From Microvirga pudoricolor (GTDB lineage Bacteria > Pseudomonadota > Alphaproteobacteria > Rhizobiales > Beijerinckiaceae), in the NCBI RefSeq assembly GCF_016892705.1, contig NZ_JAFEMB010000010.1:1-64000 (forward strand): DNA of 64,000 nucleotides, given 5' to 3'. Within the stretch, counting starts at the first letter, position 1; each line of letters opens with the position of its first letter. Below, piece after piece: positions 36,988 to 46,671 of this stretch. Position numbers and translations under genes: made by a program. The notes under the pieces are model-generated. The model was not told the origin of the DNA. It searched no databases and saw only the letters and a program-made list of their open reading frames with translations.

Positions 36988-37668
36988 TCAATCATCGCTC
37001 AACTCCGGGATGACGAGATCGCCGATCGGACCTGAAAGGTGAAGTGTGGCACCGGTTTGCGCCTGCAAGTCTTCCAATGAGAGAGCGGCGAGTTTCTCAC
37101 GCAGGACGAAATGTCCATCTTGGATGTCGATGACAGCTAAGCTTGTATACACCCGTGTGACGCAGCCGACACCTGTCAACGGCAGCGTGCAGCGCTTCAC
37201 CAGTTTGGGCTTGCCATCCTTGGTGACATGATCAGTAATGACCGCTACGCGCTTTGCACCATGCACAAGGTCCATCGCCCCACCGACGGCTGGTACGCCC
37301 TTGGGACCCGTGCTCCAATTCGCCAGATCGCCGTTCTCCGCAACTTGGTAAGCGCCGAGGATCGCTACATCCAAATGTCCACCTCGCACCATGGCGAAGC
37401 TGTCCGCATGATGGAAGAATGCCGCGCCGGGTTTAAGCCCAACGGCCTTTTTGCCGGCATTGATCAAGTCCCAGTCCTCGCTTCCTTTCTCCGGCGCTTC
37501 CCCGAAGTTCAGGATGCCGTTTTCGGTGTGAAATATCGCATGCCGTCCAGGAGGCTGGTATTGGGCGACCATCTCCGGAAAACCAATCCCGAGGTTGACA
37601 TAAGCGCCATCAGCGATGTCCTGCGCGGCGCGCCAAGCGATCTGGGCGTTGGAAAGCTTGAGGGTCAT
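36988..37668 (-). CDS. pcaJ: 3-oxoacid (probably 3-oxoadipate) CoA-transferase subunit B
   Basis: A 226-residue beta subunit of a class I CoA-transferase, which moves CoA from succinyl-CoA to a 3-oxoacid. The catalytic glutamate is Glu49 in HTENGILNFG; GGHLDVAILGAYQV and the GGAMDLVHGAK segment are typical. It overlaps the alpha-subunit gene by 4 bp. Similarity of the pair to PcaIJ, and the adjacent PcaR-type regulator, favour 3-oxoadipate over acetoacetate, though no other beta-ketoadipate gene (pcaF, pcaD) is in the window. Confidence 0.88.
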   Translation of the reverse strand: MTLKLSNAQIAWRAAQDIADGAYVNLGIGFPEMVAQYQPPGRHAIFHTENGILNFGEAPEKGSEDWDLINAGKKAVGLKPGAAFFHHADSFAMVRGGHLDVAILGAYQVAENGDLANWSTGPKGVPAVGGAMDLVHGAKRVAVITDHVTKDGKPKLVKRCTLPLTGVGCVTRVYTSLAVIDIQDGHFVLREKLAALSLEDLQAQTGATLHLSGPIGDLVIPELSDD

Positions 37669-38387
37669 GGATACTGCGCTCCGGCGCGGTTCAGGAGCTC
37701 TTCCTGCTGGGGATCAGCCACCTCGACGAGTCCCTGCACGAAGATCCCTGGGGTTATAATGTGCTCTGGATCGAGTGCCCCCGGCTCCACAAGACGACTA
37801 ACCTGAGCAATCGTCACTACCGCTGCCATGCACATGAGCGGATTGAAGTTGCGAGCAGCCTTGTTGTAGGTCAGGTTTCCATGACGATCGCCCATATGGG
37901 CTTTCACCAGGGCAAAGTCCGCTTTCAACCAGCGCTCCTGAACATAGTAACGCCCGTCGAACGTCGCGATGACCTTGCCATTAGCAAGTTCGGTGCCATA
38001 GGCGGTCGGCGTATAGAAGGCCGGGATGCCGGCACCGCCGGCCCGGATGCGCTCCGCGAGAGTGCCCTGAGGGACCAACTCCAATTCGATCTCTCGCGCC
38101 AGATATTTTTCAGTGAACACCCGTGGATCCGCCGATCGCGGGAACGAGCAGATCAGCTTCTTCACCATGCCGTGCTCGATCAAAGCCGCAAGTCCCACAT
38201 GGCCATTGCCGGCATTGTTGTTGACGATCGTTAGGTTCCTGGGGCTGCCCGTCGCGAGAAATCGATCGATCATAGCATGCGTCAGCTCAATCGGAGCGCC
38301 GGAGCCTCCGAAGCCGCCAATCATGACCGTGGCTCCATCTTCGATGCCTGCCACAGCGCCCGACAGGCTGGCGAATGCTTTATCCAT
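37665..38387 (-). CDS. pcaI: 3-oxoacid (probably 3-oxoadipate) CoA-transferase subunit A
   Basis: A 240-residue alpha subunit. Family marks: ATVMIGGFGGSGAPIELTHA near the start, NNNAGNGHVGLAALI, CSFPRSADP, and the YNKAARNFNPLM and LDPEHIITPGIFV segments that match PcaI closely. The frame extends to 38468 but MDKAFASL at 38387 is the family start. The promoter region carries the tandem operator at 38477, shared with the divergent IclR gene. Confidence 0.88.
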   Translation of the reverse strand: MDKAFASLSGAVAGIEDGATVMIGGFGGSGAPIELTHAMIDRFLATGSPRNLTIVNNNAGNGHVGLAALIEHGMVKKLICSFPRSADPRVFTEKYLAREIELELVPQGTLAERIRAGGAGIPAFYTPTAYGTELANGKVIATFDGRYYVQERWLKADFALVKAHMGDRHGNLTYNKAARNFNPLMCMAAVVTIAQVSRLVEPGALDPEHIITPGIFVQGLVEVADPQQEELLNRAGAQYP

Positions 38388-38476
38388 TGGGCGTATGTCC
38401 TCTAGCGCCAAAGGTGGGGTCAATCTGTCCCTTGATAAAACGAATAGCAGGAGCACGCTGGTCTTCAACGGATGAT

Positions 38477-38509
38477 GTGCGCTATAAACGTTTTGTTACG
38501 ATAGCGAAC
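38477..38509. promoter_or_regulatory. Tandem operator copy 3 (pcaI / IclR divergent promoter)
   Basis: GTGCGCTATAAACG (38477-38490, one base short) and GTTACGATAGCGAAC (38495-38509) separated by TTTT. It ends 13 bp before the IclR start, so the regulator would control itself as well as pcaIJ. Confidence 0.65.
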
Positions 38510-38522
38510 AGCGAGGGCAGCA

Positions 38523-39284
38523 ATGGCGGTCCAACGGCATGAGACAATGGGCGGCTTGGCAAAAGGCCTCGCCGTGATCGAGACCTTCACGGCCGAGCGT
38601 CCACGTCAATCCATTTCGGAGGTCGCTGCCGCATCAGGCCTTGACCGTGCGACAGCACGGCGTTGCCTTCTCACTCTCGCTCAACTCGGCTACGCGGATT
38701 ACGATGGCAAGTTTTTCACGCTCATGCCGCGTGTTCTACGCCTCGGCACCGCGTGCCTGGCAACCATGCCGCTGCCCCAGATCATGCAGCCATGGCTGGA
38801 CCACCTCTCGGATGAGCTAAAGGAAAGCTCTTCCGTATCTATCCTTGACGGAACAGAAATCGTCTACGTCGCCCGCGCTGCTCAGAAAAAGGTAATGTCG
38901 ATCAGCCTGATGCCGGGATCTCGCCTACCGGCTTATTGCACATCCATGGGCCGCGTTCTGCTTGCCGCGCTCCCACAGGGCGAAGCCGCTGGCATTCTCG
39001 ATCGAACATCACGGCTTGCGCGCACTCCTCATACAATTACCCACATCGACACCCTGATGGAGGAATTGGATCAGGTTCGGAAGCAGGGATATGCCGTAAT
39101 CGATCAAGAGGTTGAGCTCGGCCTCCGATCGATTGCCGTTCCGCTTTACAACCTGCGAGGCAAGGTGGTCGCTGCCCTTAATTTTGGACTTCCCGCGGCG
39201 AGCGTTGCTTGTGACGACATGGTTCCCCGCTACCTGCCATCTCTTCGGCATGTGCAGGATGAAGTGAAGCGGGTGCTGCGCTGA
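38523..39284 (+). CDS. IclR-family regulator, PcaR/PobR type
   Basis: A 253-residue regulator. The N-terminal winged helix (GLAKGLAVIETFTAERPRQSISEVAAASGLDRATARRCLLTLAQLGY) and the GAF-like domain with PAYCTSMGRVLLAAL and DQEVELGLRSIAVPL match the PcaR/PobR branch, which controls protocatechuate and beta-ketoadipate genes. It is divergent from pcaIJ and carries the tandem operator at its own promoter. It is one of two candidates for the protein that reads the repeated operator across this region. The local effector would be an aromatic or 3-oxoadipate-like acid by family. Confidence 0.9.
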   Translation: MAVQRHETMGGLAKGLAVIETFTAERPRQSISEVAAASGLDRATARRCLLTLAQLGYADYDGKFFTLMPRVLRLGTACLATMPLPQIMQPWLDHLSDELKESSSVSILDGTEIVYVARAAQKKVMSISLMPGSRLPAYCTSMGRVLLAALPQGEAAGILDRTSRLARTPHTITHIDTLMEELDQVRKQGYAVIDQEVELGLRSIAVPLYNLRGKVVAALNFGLPAASVACDDMVPRYLPSLRHVQDEVKRVLR

Positions 39285-39391
39285 AACCCGCTTCCTAACC
39301 GGCCCGCCGCTTTGTCAAGGCAATGGCCGGACAGTCGAGCCGACTGCCCGGTGTGATCGCATTTCCGGAGGTTTAATCGCTCCTGGAATAG

Positions 39392-40837
39392 TCAAAGACC
39401 GCCGATGCAGGTATATTTGGTCTCCAGATAGTCATCGATACCCTGCCAGCTGCCTTCTTTGCCGAGGCCGCTTTCCTTCATGCCGCCGAAGGGCACTTCC
39501 GGCGCAACGATCATGACTTCGTTGATACCAATTAACCCATATTCCAGCTTATCCTGAAGGCGGAACGCCCGCGCAAGGCTCTGGGTGTAGGCATAAGCCG
39601 CCAAGCCATACTCGGTGTCATTGGCCGCGCGAATGGCCTCGTCTTCGTCATCGAAACGGTACACGGGCGCGACGGGGCCGAAGATCTCCTCCGTGCTGAA
39701 TCGCATCTCCGGCGTCGCGCCGCCGAGGACGGTCGGCTGGAAAAACAGACCGCCGCGCTGGTGGCGCCCACCGCCTGTGATGACCTGAGCTCCTTTTGCC
39801 AGCGCATCGGCGATGAAGTCTTCCATCTTCTCAAGCGCTGCCGTATCGATCATGGGACCCTGCTCAGCGCCAGTCGTATCACCCGGGGCGACTTTGAGAG
39901 CAGTGACCTTCTCGGCGAAGCGAGCGATGAACCGATCATAGATGCCCGACTGTACGTACAAGCGGTTCGTGCAGATGCATGTTTGTCCAGCATTTCGGAA
40001 CTTGGCGACTATCGCACCGTCAACCGCGCGTTCGAGGTCGGCATCGTCGAAAACGATGAACGGCGCATTCCCGCCCAGCTCCATCGAAACTCGTTTGACA
40101 GTGCCCGCCGCGTCGCGCAGGATCTGTTTGCCGATCTCGGTTGAGCCCGTAAACGTGATCTTGCGCACCTGATGATTAGAGACGATTTCTCCGCCGATCT
40201 CACGCGCCGATCCTGTCAGCACATTCACGACCCCTTTCGGAAAGCCCACCTGCTCCGTCAGATGGCCCCAGACGAGACCCGAGAGCGGCGTCGCCGTTGC
40301 AGGCTTGACAATGACTGTGCAGCCCGCAGCCAAAGCGGGGCCAAGCTTGCGAGCAAGCATGGACGAAGGGAAGTTCCACGGCGTAATGGCGGCTACGACG
40401 CCAACGGGATGGCGCGTCGTCATAAGCCTGCGGCCAGATACAGGTGACGGAATTACCGCTCCGTCCGTTCGGCGAGCCTCCTCAGCGAACCATAGGACAT
40501 AGCCGGCCGACGAGGTGACCTCGCCCTTCGACTCAGCAAGAGGCTTTCCCTGCTCTGCCGTAAGCAGTGCGGCCAAGCCGTCGAGATTATCCATGATCGC
40601 CTGATGAAGCCGACGCATCAGCAAAACACGCTCATTGAGCGAAAGGCCCGCATATGCAGGAAATGCAGCATAGGCTGCAGCGATGGCGCGGCGCGTTTCA
40701 GCCGCGCCAGCATTGGGTACACGTGCGATGACCTCTCCAGTGGCAGGGTTCGTCACGTCGATGGTACGACCCAGATCGGCGGCGACCCATGCGCCGTCGA
40801 TCAGGTTGGCCTCACGAATGAGATGCGTGTAGGACAT
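39392..40837 (-). CDS. NAD(P)-dependent aldehyde dehydrogenase, succinate-semialdehyde DH type
   Basis: A 481-residue aldehyde dehydrogenase closest in pattern to GabD and 2-oxoglutarate-semialdehyde dehydrogenases. The general base glutamate (MELGGNAPF) and catalytic cysteine (NAGQTCICTNRLYVQ) are intact, as is ITPWNFPSSM. The start MSYTHLIRE at 40837 gives the family length. It is the last gene of the nine-gene operon from 48988, 93 bp after the aminotransferase. In such a context it would oxidise the semialdehyde left by the transaminase to a dicarboxylate entering the TCA cycle; inferred. Confidence 0.9.
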   Translation of the reverse strand: MSYTHLIREANLIDGAWVAADLGRTIDVTNPATGEVIARVPNAGAAETRRAIAAAYAAFPAYAGLSLNERVLLMRRLHQAIMDNLDGLAALLTAEQGKPLAESKGEVTSSAGYVLWFAEEARRTDGAVIPSPVSGRRLMTTRHPVGVVAAITPWNFPSSMLARKLGPALAAGCTVIVKPATATPLSGLVWGHLTEQVGFPKGVVNVLTGSAREIGGEIVSNHQVRKITFTGSTEIGKQILRDAAGTVKRVSMELGGNAPFIVFDDADLERAVDGAIVAKFRNAGQTCICTNRLYVQSGIYDRFIARFAEKVTALKVAPGDTTGAEQGPMIDTAALEKMEDFIADALAKGAQVITGGGRHQRGGLFFQPTVLGGATPEMRFSTEEIFGPVAPVYRFDDEDEAIRAANDTEYGLAAYAYTQSLARAFRLQDKLEYGLIGINEVMIVAPEVPFGGMKESGLGKEGSWQGIDDYLETKYTCIGGL

Positions 40838-40930
40838 ATGCCTCTCTTCAAAAGCTGGGGGCCTGAGGCCCTGGAGAAAAAACCGCAGATGCTTCAGAAG
40901 AAGCGCACGGCACATTCAACGACGGCAAAG

Positions 40931-42313
40931 TCAACTCGACTGGCCAAGAACTTCATGCACAGCATCTTGCAGCACGTCCGCAAGACGATCAGCCTCGCTC
41001 TTTGTCAGGCATAACGGTGGAGCAAAGCCGATGATGTCACCCTCCGGCATCGGGCGCACAATAACTCCACGCCTCAACATGGCGGCCGCGATTTTCGGAC
41101 TCACGCTCATGGGCGGAGAGAACCACTTCCGCTGAGCTGGATCCTCCATGAACTCGACCGCCGCCATGAGGCCGACGCCGCGGACTTCTGCAACATTCGG
41201 ATGGCTCCCGACGGCCTCGCGCAAACGGGCCAGGAGGTGGGGACCTGTCGTCTTGGCATTCTCGACGAGGCCCATGCTGTCGATCAGCTTCAACGTGGCG
41301 ACACCCGCCGCGCAACTGACCGGGTGAGCGGAATAGGTCCAGCCATGGGACAGGACACCGAACTCATCACTGCCCTTCATGAGCACATCGAAAACGCGCC
41401 GAGAAATGATCGAACCCGAAAGCGGCGCGTAAGCGCTGGTGAGACCTTTCGCGATTGTGATGAAATCGGGCTTCAGGCCGTAATAGGTCGAGCCGAACAT
41501 TTCTCCCGTTCGTCCAAATCCGGTCACCACCTCATCCGCGATCAAAAGAATGTCATGGCGATTCAACACTTCCTGGACCCGCGGCCAATAGCCCTCGGGG
41601 GGTGGCAGAATGCCGCCAGTGCCCATCGCTGGCTCACCGATGAAGGCGGCGATCGTGTCGGCACCCTCAGCCTCAATCAGCGCTTCGAGGCGCGCGATCA
41701 CATGATCGAGATATTCCGCCTCGGTCTGTGCACCGTCCTCGCGACGAAGGTAATGAGGCGCGTCGGTATGGAGAAAGCCGTCGAGCGGAAGGTTGAAGCG
41801 GGCATGATAGCCTTTCAACCCGGTCATGGACCCCGACACGAGACCTGAGCCGTGATAGGCACGCCAGCGGCTGATGATCTTTCGCTTCTCCGGCTTGCCG
41901 CGCAGGATATTGTAGTGCCATGCGAGCTTGACGTTGGTCTCGTTGGCATCCGAGCCTGAAAGTCCGAAATAGACCCTTGCCATATGATCCGGCGCGCGAT
42001 CCATGATCATCTTAGCCAGGGTGATCGAGGGTTCGTTGCCTTGTCCTGCGAAGGAGTGAAAAAACGCTAGCTGGTGCGCCTGCTCGGCCATCGCATCGGC
42101 TATCTCAGACCGGCCGTAACCAGCATTGACGCAATAGAGCGCCGCAAACCCGTCCAGAAAGGTGTTGCCATCGCGGTCGGTGACATGGCTACCGCTGCCG
42201 CCCATAATGATACGGCCGGGAACATCACCTCGGGCGTGATTGGCGGTGTGCGTGGTCGGATGCAGGAGATAGTCGCGATCCCACTGGGCCAGAACATCGT
42301 TGGTGAGGGTCAT
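40931..42313 (-). CDS. Class III (omega) aminotransferase, PLP-dependent
   Basis: A 460-residue subgroup III transaminase. The PLP lysine is in [17 protein letters not shown], the preceding aspartate in [14 protein letters not shown], and the opening [14 protein letters not shown] is typical of the beta-alanine/pyruvate-type branch. These enzymes transfer terminal or beta amino groups from diamines, beta-amino acids or amines. It overlaps the SDR gene at 42310 by 4 bp. Partnered with the semialdehyde dehydrogenase downstream, it would form a two-step amine-to-acid route. Confidence 0.92.
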   Translation of the reverse strand: MTLTNDVLAQWDRDYLLHPTTHTANHARGDVPGRIIMGGSGSHVTDRDGNTFLDGFAALYCVNAGYGRSEIADAMAEQAHQLAFFHSFAGQGNEPSITLAKMIMDRAPDHMARVYFGLSGSDANETNVKLAWHYNILRGKPEKRKIISRWRAYHGSGLVSGSMTGLKGYHARFNLPLDGFLHTDAPHYLRREDGAQTEAEYLDHVIARLEALIEAEGADTIAAFIGEPAMGTGGILPPPEGYWPRVQEVLNRHDILLIADEVVTGFGRTGEMFGSTYYGLKPDFITIAKGLTSAYAPLSGSIISRRVFDVLMKGSDEFGVLSHGWTYSAHPVSCAAGVATLKLIDSMGLVENAKTTGPHLLARLREAVGSHPNVAEVRGVGLMAAVEFMEDPAQRKWFSPPMSVSPKIAAAMLRRGVIVRPMPEGDIIGFAPPLCLTKSEADRLADVLQDAVHEVLGQSS

Positions 42314-42996
42314 ATGATGGTTTCCAGCCTTGTGTTGCTGATGAATTCCGGCACCGAAGCCTGGTTGGGCAAGCTTAGGATAAAGCCGACCATCGAGGCC
42401 ACTGTCTCAGGCCTAAGGCGATCAGCTTTCGGTGTTGCTCCTGGAACGTCGGCGATCAACTGGGTATCGATCGCACCCGGACAGAGAGCCGTGGCGCGCA
42501 CACCGTCGTCCCATGCTGCAAAGCGCACGGCCTGTGTCATGGCTACCAAGGCATGCTTGGTCATGGAGTAGCCGACAGATGTGCCTAATCGAAACCGTTT
42601 GCCATCCGTTGAGGCGATGTTGATCACCCGGCCTGTGCCCGTTGCCCTGAGGTGGGGCAGCGCTTCACGGATTAAGCGAAAAGGCGCCTTGACGTTAACG
42701 CTCCACAGTTCATCGAGATCCGCCTCGGTGCCCTGCGAAAAATCAACCATCCGCAAGATGCCAGCATTGTTTATCAAGGCATCGATGCGTCCGAAACGCG
42801 CAACGGTTGTGTCGACCCAGGCTTTCGCGGTGTCAGGCTGGTTTGCATCGAACTTGGTCGCGGAGACCTTTTCAGAATGCTCAACCTGGGATGGATCACG
42901 AAGGCCAAGCGAGAGTGTCCAGCCGTCGGCCTGCAGACGCGCTGCAATTGCGGCGCCAAGACCCCGCCCGGCGCCGGAAATCATAGCGACTTTCAT
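42310..42996 (-). CDS. SDR-family oxidoreductase
   Basis: A 228-residue short-chain dehydrogenase with a complete active site: cofactor loop [14 protein letters not shown], catalytic serine in INIASTDGK and YSMTK. The start [10 protein letters not shown] at 42996 overlaps the stop of the preceding SDR gene as TGATG; the frame beyond it to 43233 lies inside that gene. It is a probable alcohol or hydroxy-acid dehydrogenase of the pathway; substrate unknown. Confidence 0.9.
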   Translation of the reverse strand: MKVAMISGAGRGLGAAIAARLQADGWTLSLGLRDPSQVEHSEKVSATKFDANQPDTAKAWVDTTVARFGRIDALINNAGILRMVDFSQGTEADLDELWSVNVKAPFRLIREALPHLRATGTGRVINIASTDGKRFRLGTSVGYSMTKHALVAMTQAVRFAAWDDGVRATALCPGAIDTQLIADVPGATPKADRLRPETVASMVGFILSLPNQASVPEFISNTRLETII

Positions 42997-43778
42997 CAGA
43001 ACAATCCCTGATAAACACCGCCGTCGTTGACGATGTTCTGGCCGGTCATGAAGCCGGCCTGCGCTGAACAAAGAAAAGCAATCAGGTCGCCGCATTCGGA
43101 AGGATCGGCGATGCGCCCCGCCGGGCACGATTCCAGGCGGTTCTTTACAATTTCCTGATAGGTCGTATTCCCGCGCTTGGCATGCGCATGCAGGTTGGTG
43201 TGCAGCGCATCCGTGTCGAATAGGCCGGGACACACCGTGTTGATAGTCACATTATGTAGGATCAGCTCTCGCGCCATGGCGGCGACAGCTCCAGACAGAG
43301 CCAGACGGGCGGCATGGCTGTGCGCGAAACCTACTTGCGGGAACTTGATGAAGCTCACGCTCATGTTGACGATACGGCCGAAACGCCGGCTCTGCATGCC
43401 GGGAGCAACGGCGGTGATCATCTCCACAGACGAGAGGAAGTGAACCTCAAGCCATTGCCGCCAGTCATTAGGGGTAATCTGGGCATAGGGGGTGGGCACC
43501 TGGCGGACGCCGGGGTTGTTGACTAAAATGTCGACATCGCCCGAGGCTGCTAGGATTGCAGCGCGTCCTTCAGCCGTATTGAAATCCGCTGCCACGGCGG
43601 TCACCGGGACGCCGAAATCAGCCCGGATTCCCGCTGCCGCTGCTTCCAAGGCGTCAGACGAGCGCGCGTTCATCGTCAGAGCGACACCCTCGCGAGCTAG
43701 AGACTTGGCCGTTGCAAGACCAAGCCCGCGGCTCGCGGCCGTTACGATCGCCTTGCGGCCTTTCAAACCGAGATCCAT
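42996..43778 (-). CDS. SDR-fold protein lacking the YxxxK dyad
   Basis: A 260-residue FabG-like protein. The cofactor loop (TAASRGLG), the NNPGV motif and a C-terminal GQNIVNDGGVYQG are fine, but the catalytic region reads VNMSVSFIKFPQVGFAHSHAARLALSG: aligned on LALSG the tyrosine position is phenylalanine and the lysine position histidine. The rest of the protein is undisturbed and it is translationally coupled to an intact SDR, so loss of ordinary SDR chemistry looks selected. It could act as a lyase-like or structural partner, or use the histidine pair (HSH). MDLGLKGRKA at 43778 is the start; the frame upstream is spurious. Confidence 0.87.
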   Translation of the reverse strand: MDLGLKGRKAIVTAASRGLGLATAKSLAREGVALTMNARSSDALEAAAAGIRADFGVPVTAVAADFNTAEGRAAILAASGDVDILVNNPGVRQVPTPYAQITPNDWRQWLEVHFLSSVEMITAVAPGMQSRRFGRIVNMSVSFIKFPQVGFAHSHAARLALSGAVAAMARELILHNVTINTVCPGLFDTDALHTNLHAHAKRGNTTYQEIVKNRLESCPAGRIADPSECGDLIAFLCSAQAGFMTGQNIVNDGGVYQGLF

Positions 43779-43789
43779 TCCCCGACTCC

Positions 43790-44710
43790 TCAGGCGACCT
43801 TGGCCGGCAAGGCCAATAGGTTTCGAAGCCCTGCCTCCAGTCCTACCTGCGCTGCACCAGACAAACGCCGCAGGGGAGGTCGAGGCACGCCGCCGCCCGG
43901 CAATCCGAGGAAATTCATGGCCGACTTCGTCGAGGGATAGAGAGTTCTCTCGCCGCTGGTGAACAGGTTGGTCAACGCAATGCCTGTCTCCTGAAGAGCC
44001 CATGCCTCATCAAGCCGCCCGGCACGCGTGGCATGCCAGAGATCAAGACATCCCTTGTCCCACACATTGGGGAAGCAATCGATCAAGCCGTCTGCTCCCG
44101 CCAGGGTTGCGGCAACGCCATAGACGGAGGAAGGCCCGCAGAACACGAGCATGCGGTCGCGCACGCGGTTCAGGGTGGCGTGGAAGTTGGTCCACGAACC
44201 GCTGCTTTCCTTGATGCCTACAACCATGTCGAGACCGGCCAACCGATCGGCGATGTCCGGCGTGATGGCGTTCCCCGCGTTACCGGGAATGTTGTACAGC
44301 AGGATCGGCAGAACCGACTTTGCATTAACGGCTTCAAAATGGGCGATGATCTCGGCATCGGTCAAGTGAGCGAAGAACGGCGGCATCACCAGAACGCCAT
44401 CGGCGCCGGCTTCCTTGGCTGCATGAATCTGCTCGATCACATCCTCGGGGCGGATGGCGCCCGTACCGATGATGGCAGGTCCACGGTTTTTGCAAGCCTT
44501 CACGGTCAGTGCGGCGACACGTGCACGCTCGGCCATGCTCATGGCCCAGAACTCGCCCGTGCAACCAACCGCAACCATGCCAGTGGAGCCAGCGGCGAAG
44601 AGCCTGTCGATATTCGCAACGAAGGCTTCTTCGTCTAGCGAGAAATCTGGGCGGAAGGGGGTCGTGATCGCAGGCATCGGCCCCGACCAGTTGATGGAGT
44701 TACGGTCCAA
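43790..44710 (-). CDS. DapA-family class I aldolase/lyase
   Basis: A 306-residue dihydrodipicolinate-synthase-like protein. The Schiff-base lysine is in VGIKESSG and the catalytic tyrosine in LLYNIPGNAG; GCTGEFWAMS replaces the usual GTTGE. I choose the TTG at 44710 because AGGAGA lies 7 bp upstream and it falls after the ATPase stop; ATG starts upstream lie inside that gene. Members cleave or dehydrate 2-oxo acids (2-keto-3-deoxy sugar acids, 4-hydroxy-2-oxoglutarate, N-acetylneuraminate) or deaminate pyrroline carboxylates. In a catabolic operon with a transporter a lyase role is more likely than lysine biosynthesis. Confidence 0.87.
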   Translation of the reverse strand: MDRNSINWSGPMPAITTPFRPDFSLDEEAFVANIDRLFAAGSTGMVAVGCTGEFWAMSMAERARVAALTVKACKNRGPAIIGTGAIRPEDVIEQIHAAKEAGADGVLVMPPFFAHLTDAEIIAHFEAVNAKSVLPILLYNIPGNAGNAITPDIADRLAGLDMVVGIKESSGSWTNFHATLNRVRDRMLVFCGPSSVYGVAATLAGADGLIDCFPNVWDKGCLDLWHATRAGRLDEAWALQETGIALTNLFTSGERTLYPSTKSAMNFLGLPGGGVPRPPLRRLSGAAQVGLEAGLRNLLALPAKVA

Positions 44711-44729
44711 GTTCTGTCTCCTGTAAGTC

Positions 44730-45845
44730 TCAAAGAACGCTTTGTAGGTTTCGAAAGGAAGTTGCCCGCCTTGGTGCATTCAGCCGGCGTCCAGTTGGCC
44801 CATCCGCAAAGTAATGAGCCGCTTCGGCGTTGACGCTGAGTGGGATCGTTTCGCCCATCCGCCAAACTTGGTTGCCAGAAGCGCGACCCGTCAGGCGAAG
44901 GCTCTGACCGATCCGAACCACGACGATGTTTTCGTGACCTGTCTGCTCAACCAGTTGAACGACGCCAGCCAAGGGGCCGGAGCCCAGGGTAATTTCCTCA
45001 GGGCGCAATCCCAGGCATGCAGGCCCGGAAACGGCGCTGTCATCAAGCATGTCTGCGAAAATCTCGAGACCGTCTGCCTGGAAGATCCAGCGCCCGCCGT
45101 CCTGCCTCAAGGTGCCGTCGACGAGGTTCATCGAAGGTGTTCCGATAAAGCCAGCCACGAAGCGGTTCGCAGGCTCGCGGTAAACCTCCTGAGGCGGCGC
45201 AAACTGTTGGAGCACGCCGCCATACATGATGGCGATGCGATCCGACATGGTCATGGCCTCGAGTTGGTCATGGGTCACATAAACCATGGTGCGACCAAGC
45301 TTGGCATGGAGCTCAATGAGCTCGGCGCGCATATAGCCGCGCAACTTTGCATCAAGGTTCGACAGCGGCTCGTCCAGAAGAAACACCTTCGGATCACGCA
45401 CTAGCGCCCGGCCGAGAGCTACACGCTGCTGTTGGCCGCCCGACAACTCGCGGGGCTTGCGAGCGAGAAGGGGAGTCAGCTGCAGCATCTCGGCGACCCG
45501 CGACACTTTTTCAACGATTTCGCTCTTGGAAGCGCCGCGCTTCTTGAGCGGGTAAGCGATGTTCCTCTCGACCGTCATATGAGGGTAGAGAGCGTAGGAC
45601 TGGAACACCATGGCGATGTCCCTTTCGCCGGGCGGAAGATCGTTCACGACACGGCCGCCGATCAGGATTTCTCCGGAGGTCGGGAACTCGAGGCCCGCCA
45701 GCATGCGCAAGGTAGTGGTCTTTCCGCATCCCGAGGGACCGAGGAGGGAGACGAACTCTCCCTGACGGATCGACAGATTGAGGTTCTCCAAAGCTGTAAA
45801 GCCTCCAAACGCCTTACGGACATTTGAGAAAACAACATCAGCCAT
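44730..45845 (-). CDS. Carbohydrate-type ABC transporter ATPase, UgpC/MalK type
   Basis: A 371-residue ATPase with the MalK layout: nucleotide-binding domain (1-235; Walker A GPSGCGKTT, signature LSGGQQQRVALGRAL, Walker B VFLLDEPLSNLD) and a C-terminal TOBE-type regulatory domain starting near MNLVDGTLRQDGG. It follows the second permease with a 4-bp gap and precedes the DapA-family gene by 19 bp. MalK-like proteins can serve several importers, but the operon supplies a full set. Confidence 0.93.
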   Translation of the reverse strand: MADVVFSNVRKAFGGFTALENLNLSIRQGEFVSLLGPSGCGKTTTLRMLAGLEFPTSGEILIGGRVVNDLPPGERDIAMVFQSYALYPHMTVERNIAYPLKKRGASKSEIVEKVSRVAEMLQLTPLLARKPRELSGGQQQRVALGRALVRDPKVFLLDEPLSNLDAKLRGYMRAELIELHAKLGRTMVYVTHDQLEAMTMSDRIAIMYGGVLQQFAPPQEVYREPANRFVAGFIGTPSMNLVDGTLRQDGGRWIFQADGLEIFADMLDDSAVSGPACLGLRPEEITLGSGPLAGVVQLVEQTGHENIVVVRIGQSLRLTGRASGNQVWRMGETIPLSVNAEAAHYFADGPTGRRLNAPRRATSFRNLQSVL

Positions 45846-45849
45846 GAGA

Positions 45850-46671
45850 TTAACCTTTCACGCCACCGGCGCCAAAGCCCCGGGTCAAATAACTTTGTAG
45901 GAATGCAAAGGCGATGATCAGTGGAACGCTCATCATCACTGATGCGGCCATCAGTAGCGACCACTCAATATTGAAGGATGAAATCAGCATGTTCATGACG
46001 CCAGTGGTCAGAGGGCGCGTATCGTCAGAGTTTACCAGCACCAGAGCGTAGAGGTACTCATTCCACGACAGGATGAATGTGAAAAGCGCAGTCGATATGA
46101 TGCCGGGCAAAAGCTGGGGCAGAATCACATCCCGGAAGGCCTCCATTCGGGAAGCACCATCCACCAGGGCTGCCGACTCTATGTCCTCCGGAATGCCTGC
46201 CATGAAGGACCGCAACAGCCAAAGGGCATAGGGTAGCGCAAACGTGGTGTAGGCAATTACGAGACTGAAAATCGTGTTGGAGAGACCGAGCCGTACCAGC
46301 ATCAGATAGAGCGGAAGGATCAGGACGACCGATGGCAGCAGGTAGGTGAAGAGCACGAGGAAAGCCAGGGTCTCACGGCCCCGGAACTTGAAACGCACCA
46401 AGCTGAAGGCACCTAGCGTTGCCACCCCTACGACGACGACTGTTGTCATCACGGACAGAATGATTGAATTCCGGAAATAAGACAGGAAGTTCGTTTCCCA
46501 CAGTAACTTTGCATAATGCTCCAGCGTCAAGGTCGCAGGCAGGAATGTCGGAGGACGGCTAAACAGTTCCGATTGCGGCTTAAGCGAGGTGACGACCATC
46601 CAGAACAATGGGAAGGCGACGATGAGAATGACGATCCAAGCGCAGATATTGAAGACGGTACGGCGCATCAT
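45850..46671 (-). CDS. ABC transporter permease, UgpE/MalG type
   Basis: A 273-residue permease with six helices. The N-terminal FPLFWMVVTSLKPQSELF and the EAA loop region IESAALVDGASRMEAFRDVILPQLLPG are the standard MalG-family marks. It overlaps the MalF-type gene by 4 bp. Pairs with the following ATPase. Confidence 0.93.
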   Translation of the reverse strand: MMRRTVFNICAWIVILIVAFPLFWMVVTSLKPQSELFSRPPTFLPATLTLEHYAKLLWETNFLSYFRNSIILSVMTTVVVVGVATLGAFSLVRFKFRGRETLAFLVLFTYLLPSVVLILPLYLMLVRLGLSNTIFSLVIAYTTFALPYALWLLRSFMAGIPEDIESAALVDGASRMEAFRDVILPQLLPGIISTALFTFILSWNEYLYALVLVNSDDTRPLTTGVMNMLISSFNIEWSLLMAASVMMSVPLIIAFAFLQSYLTRGFGAGGVKG

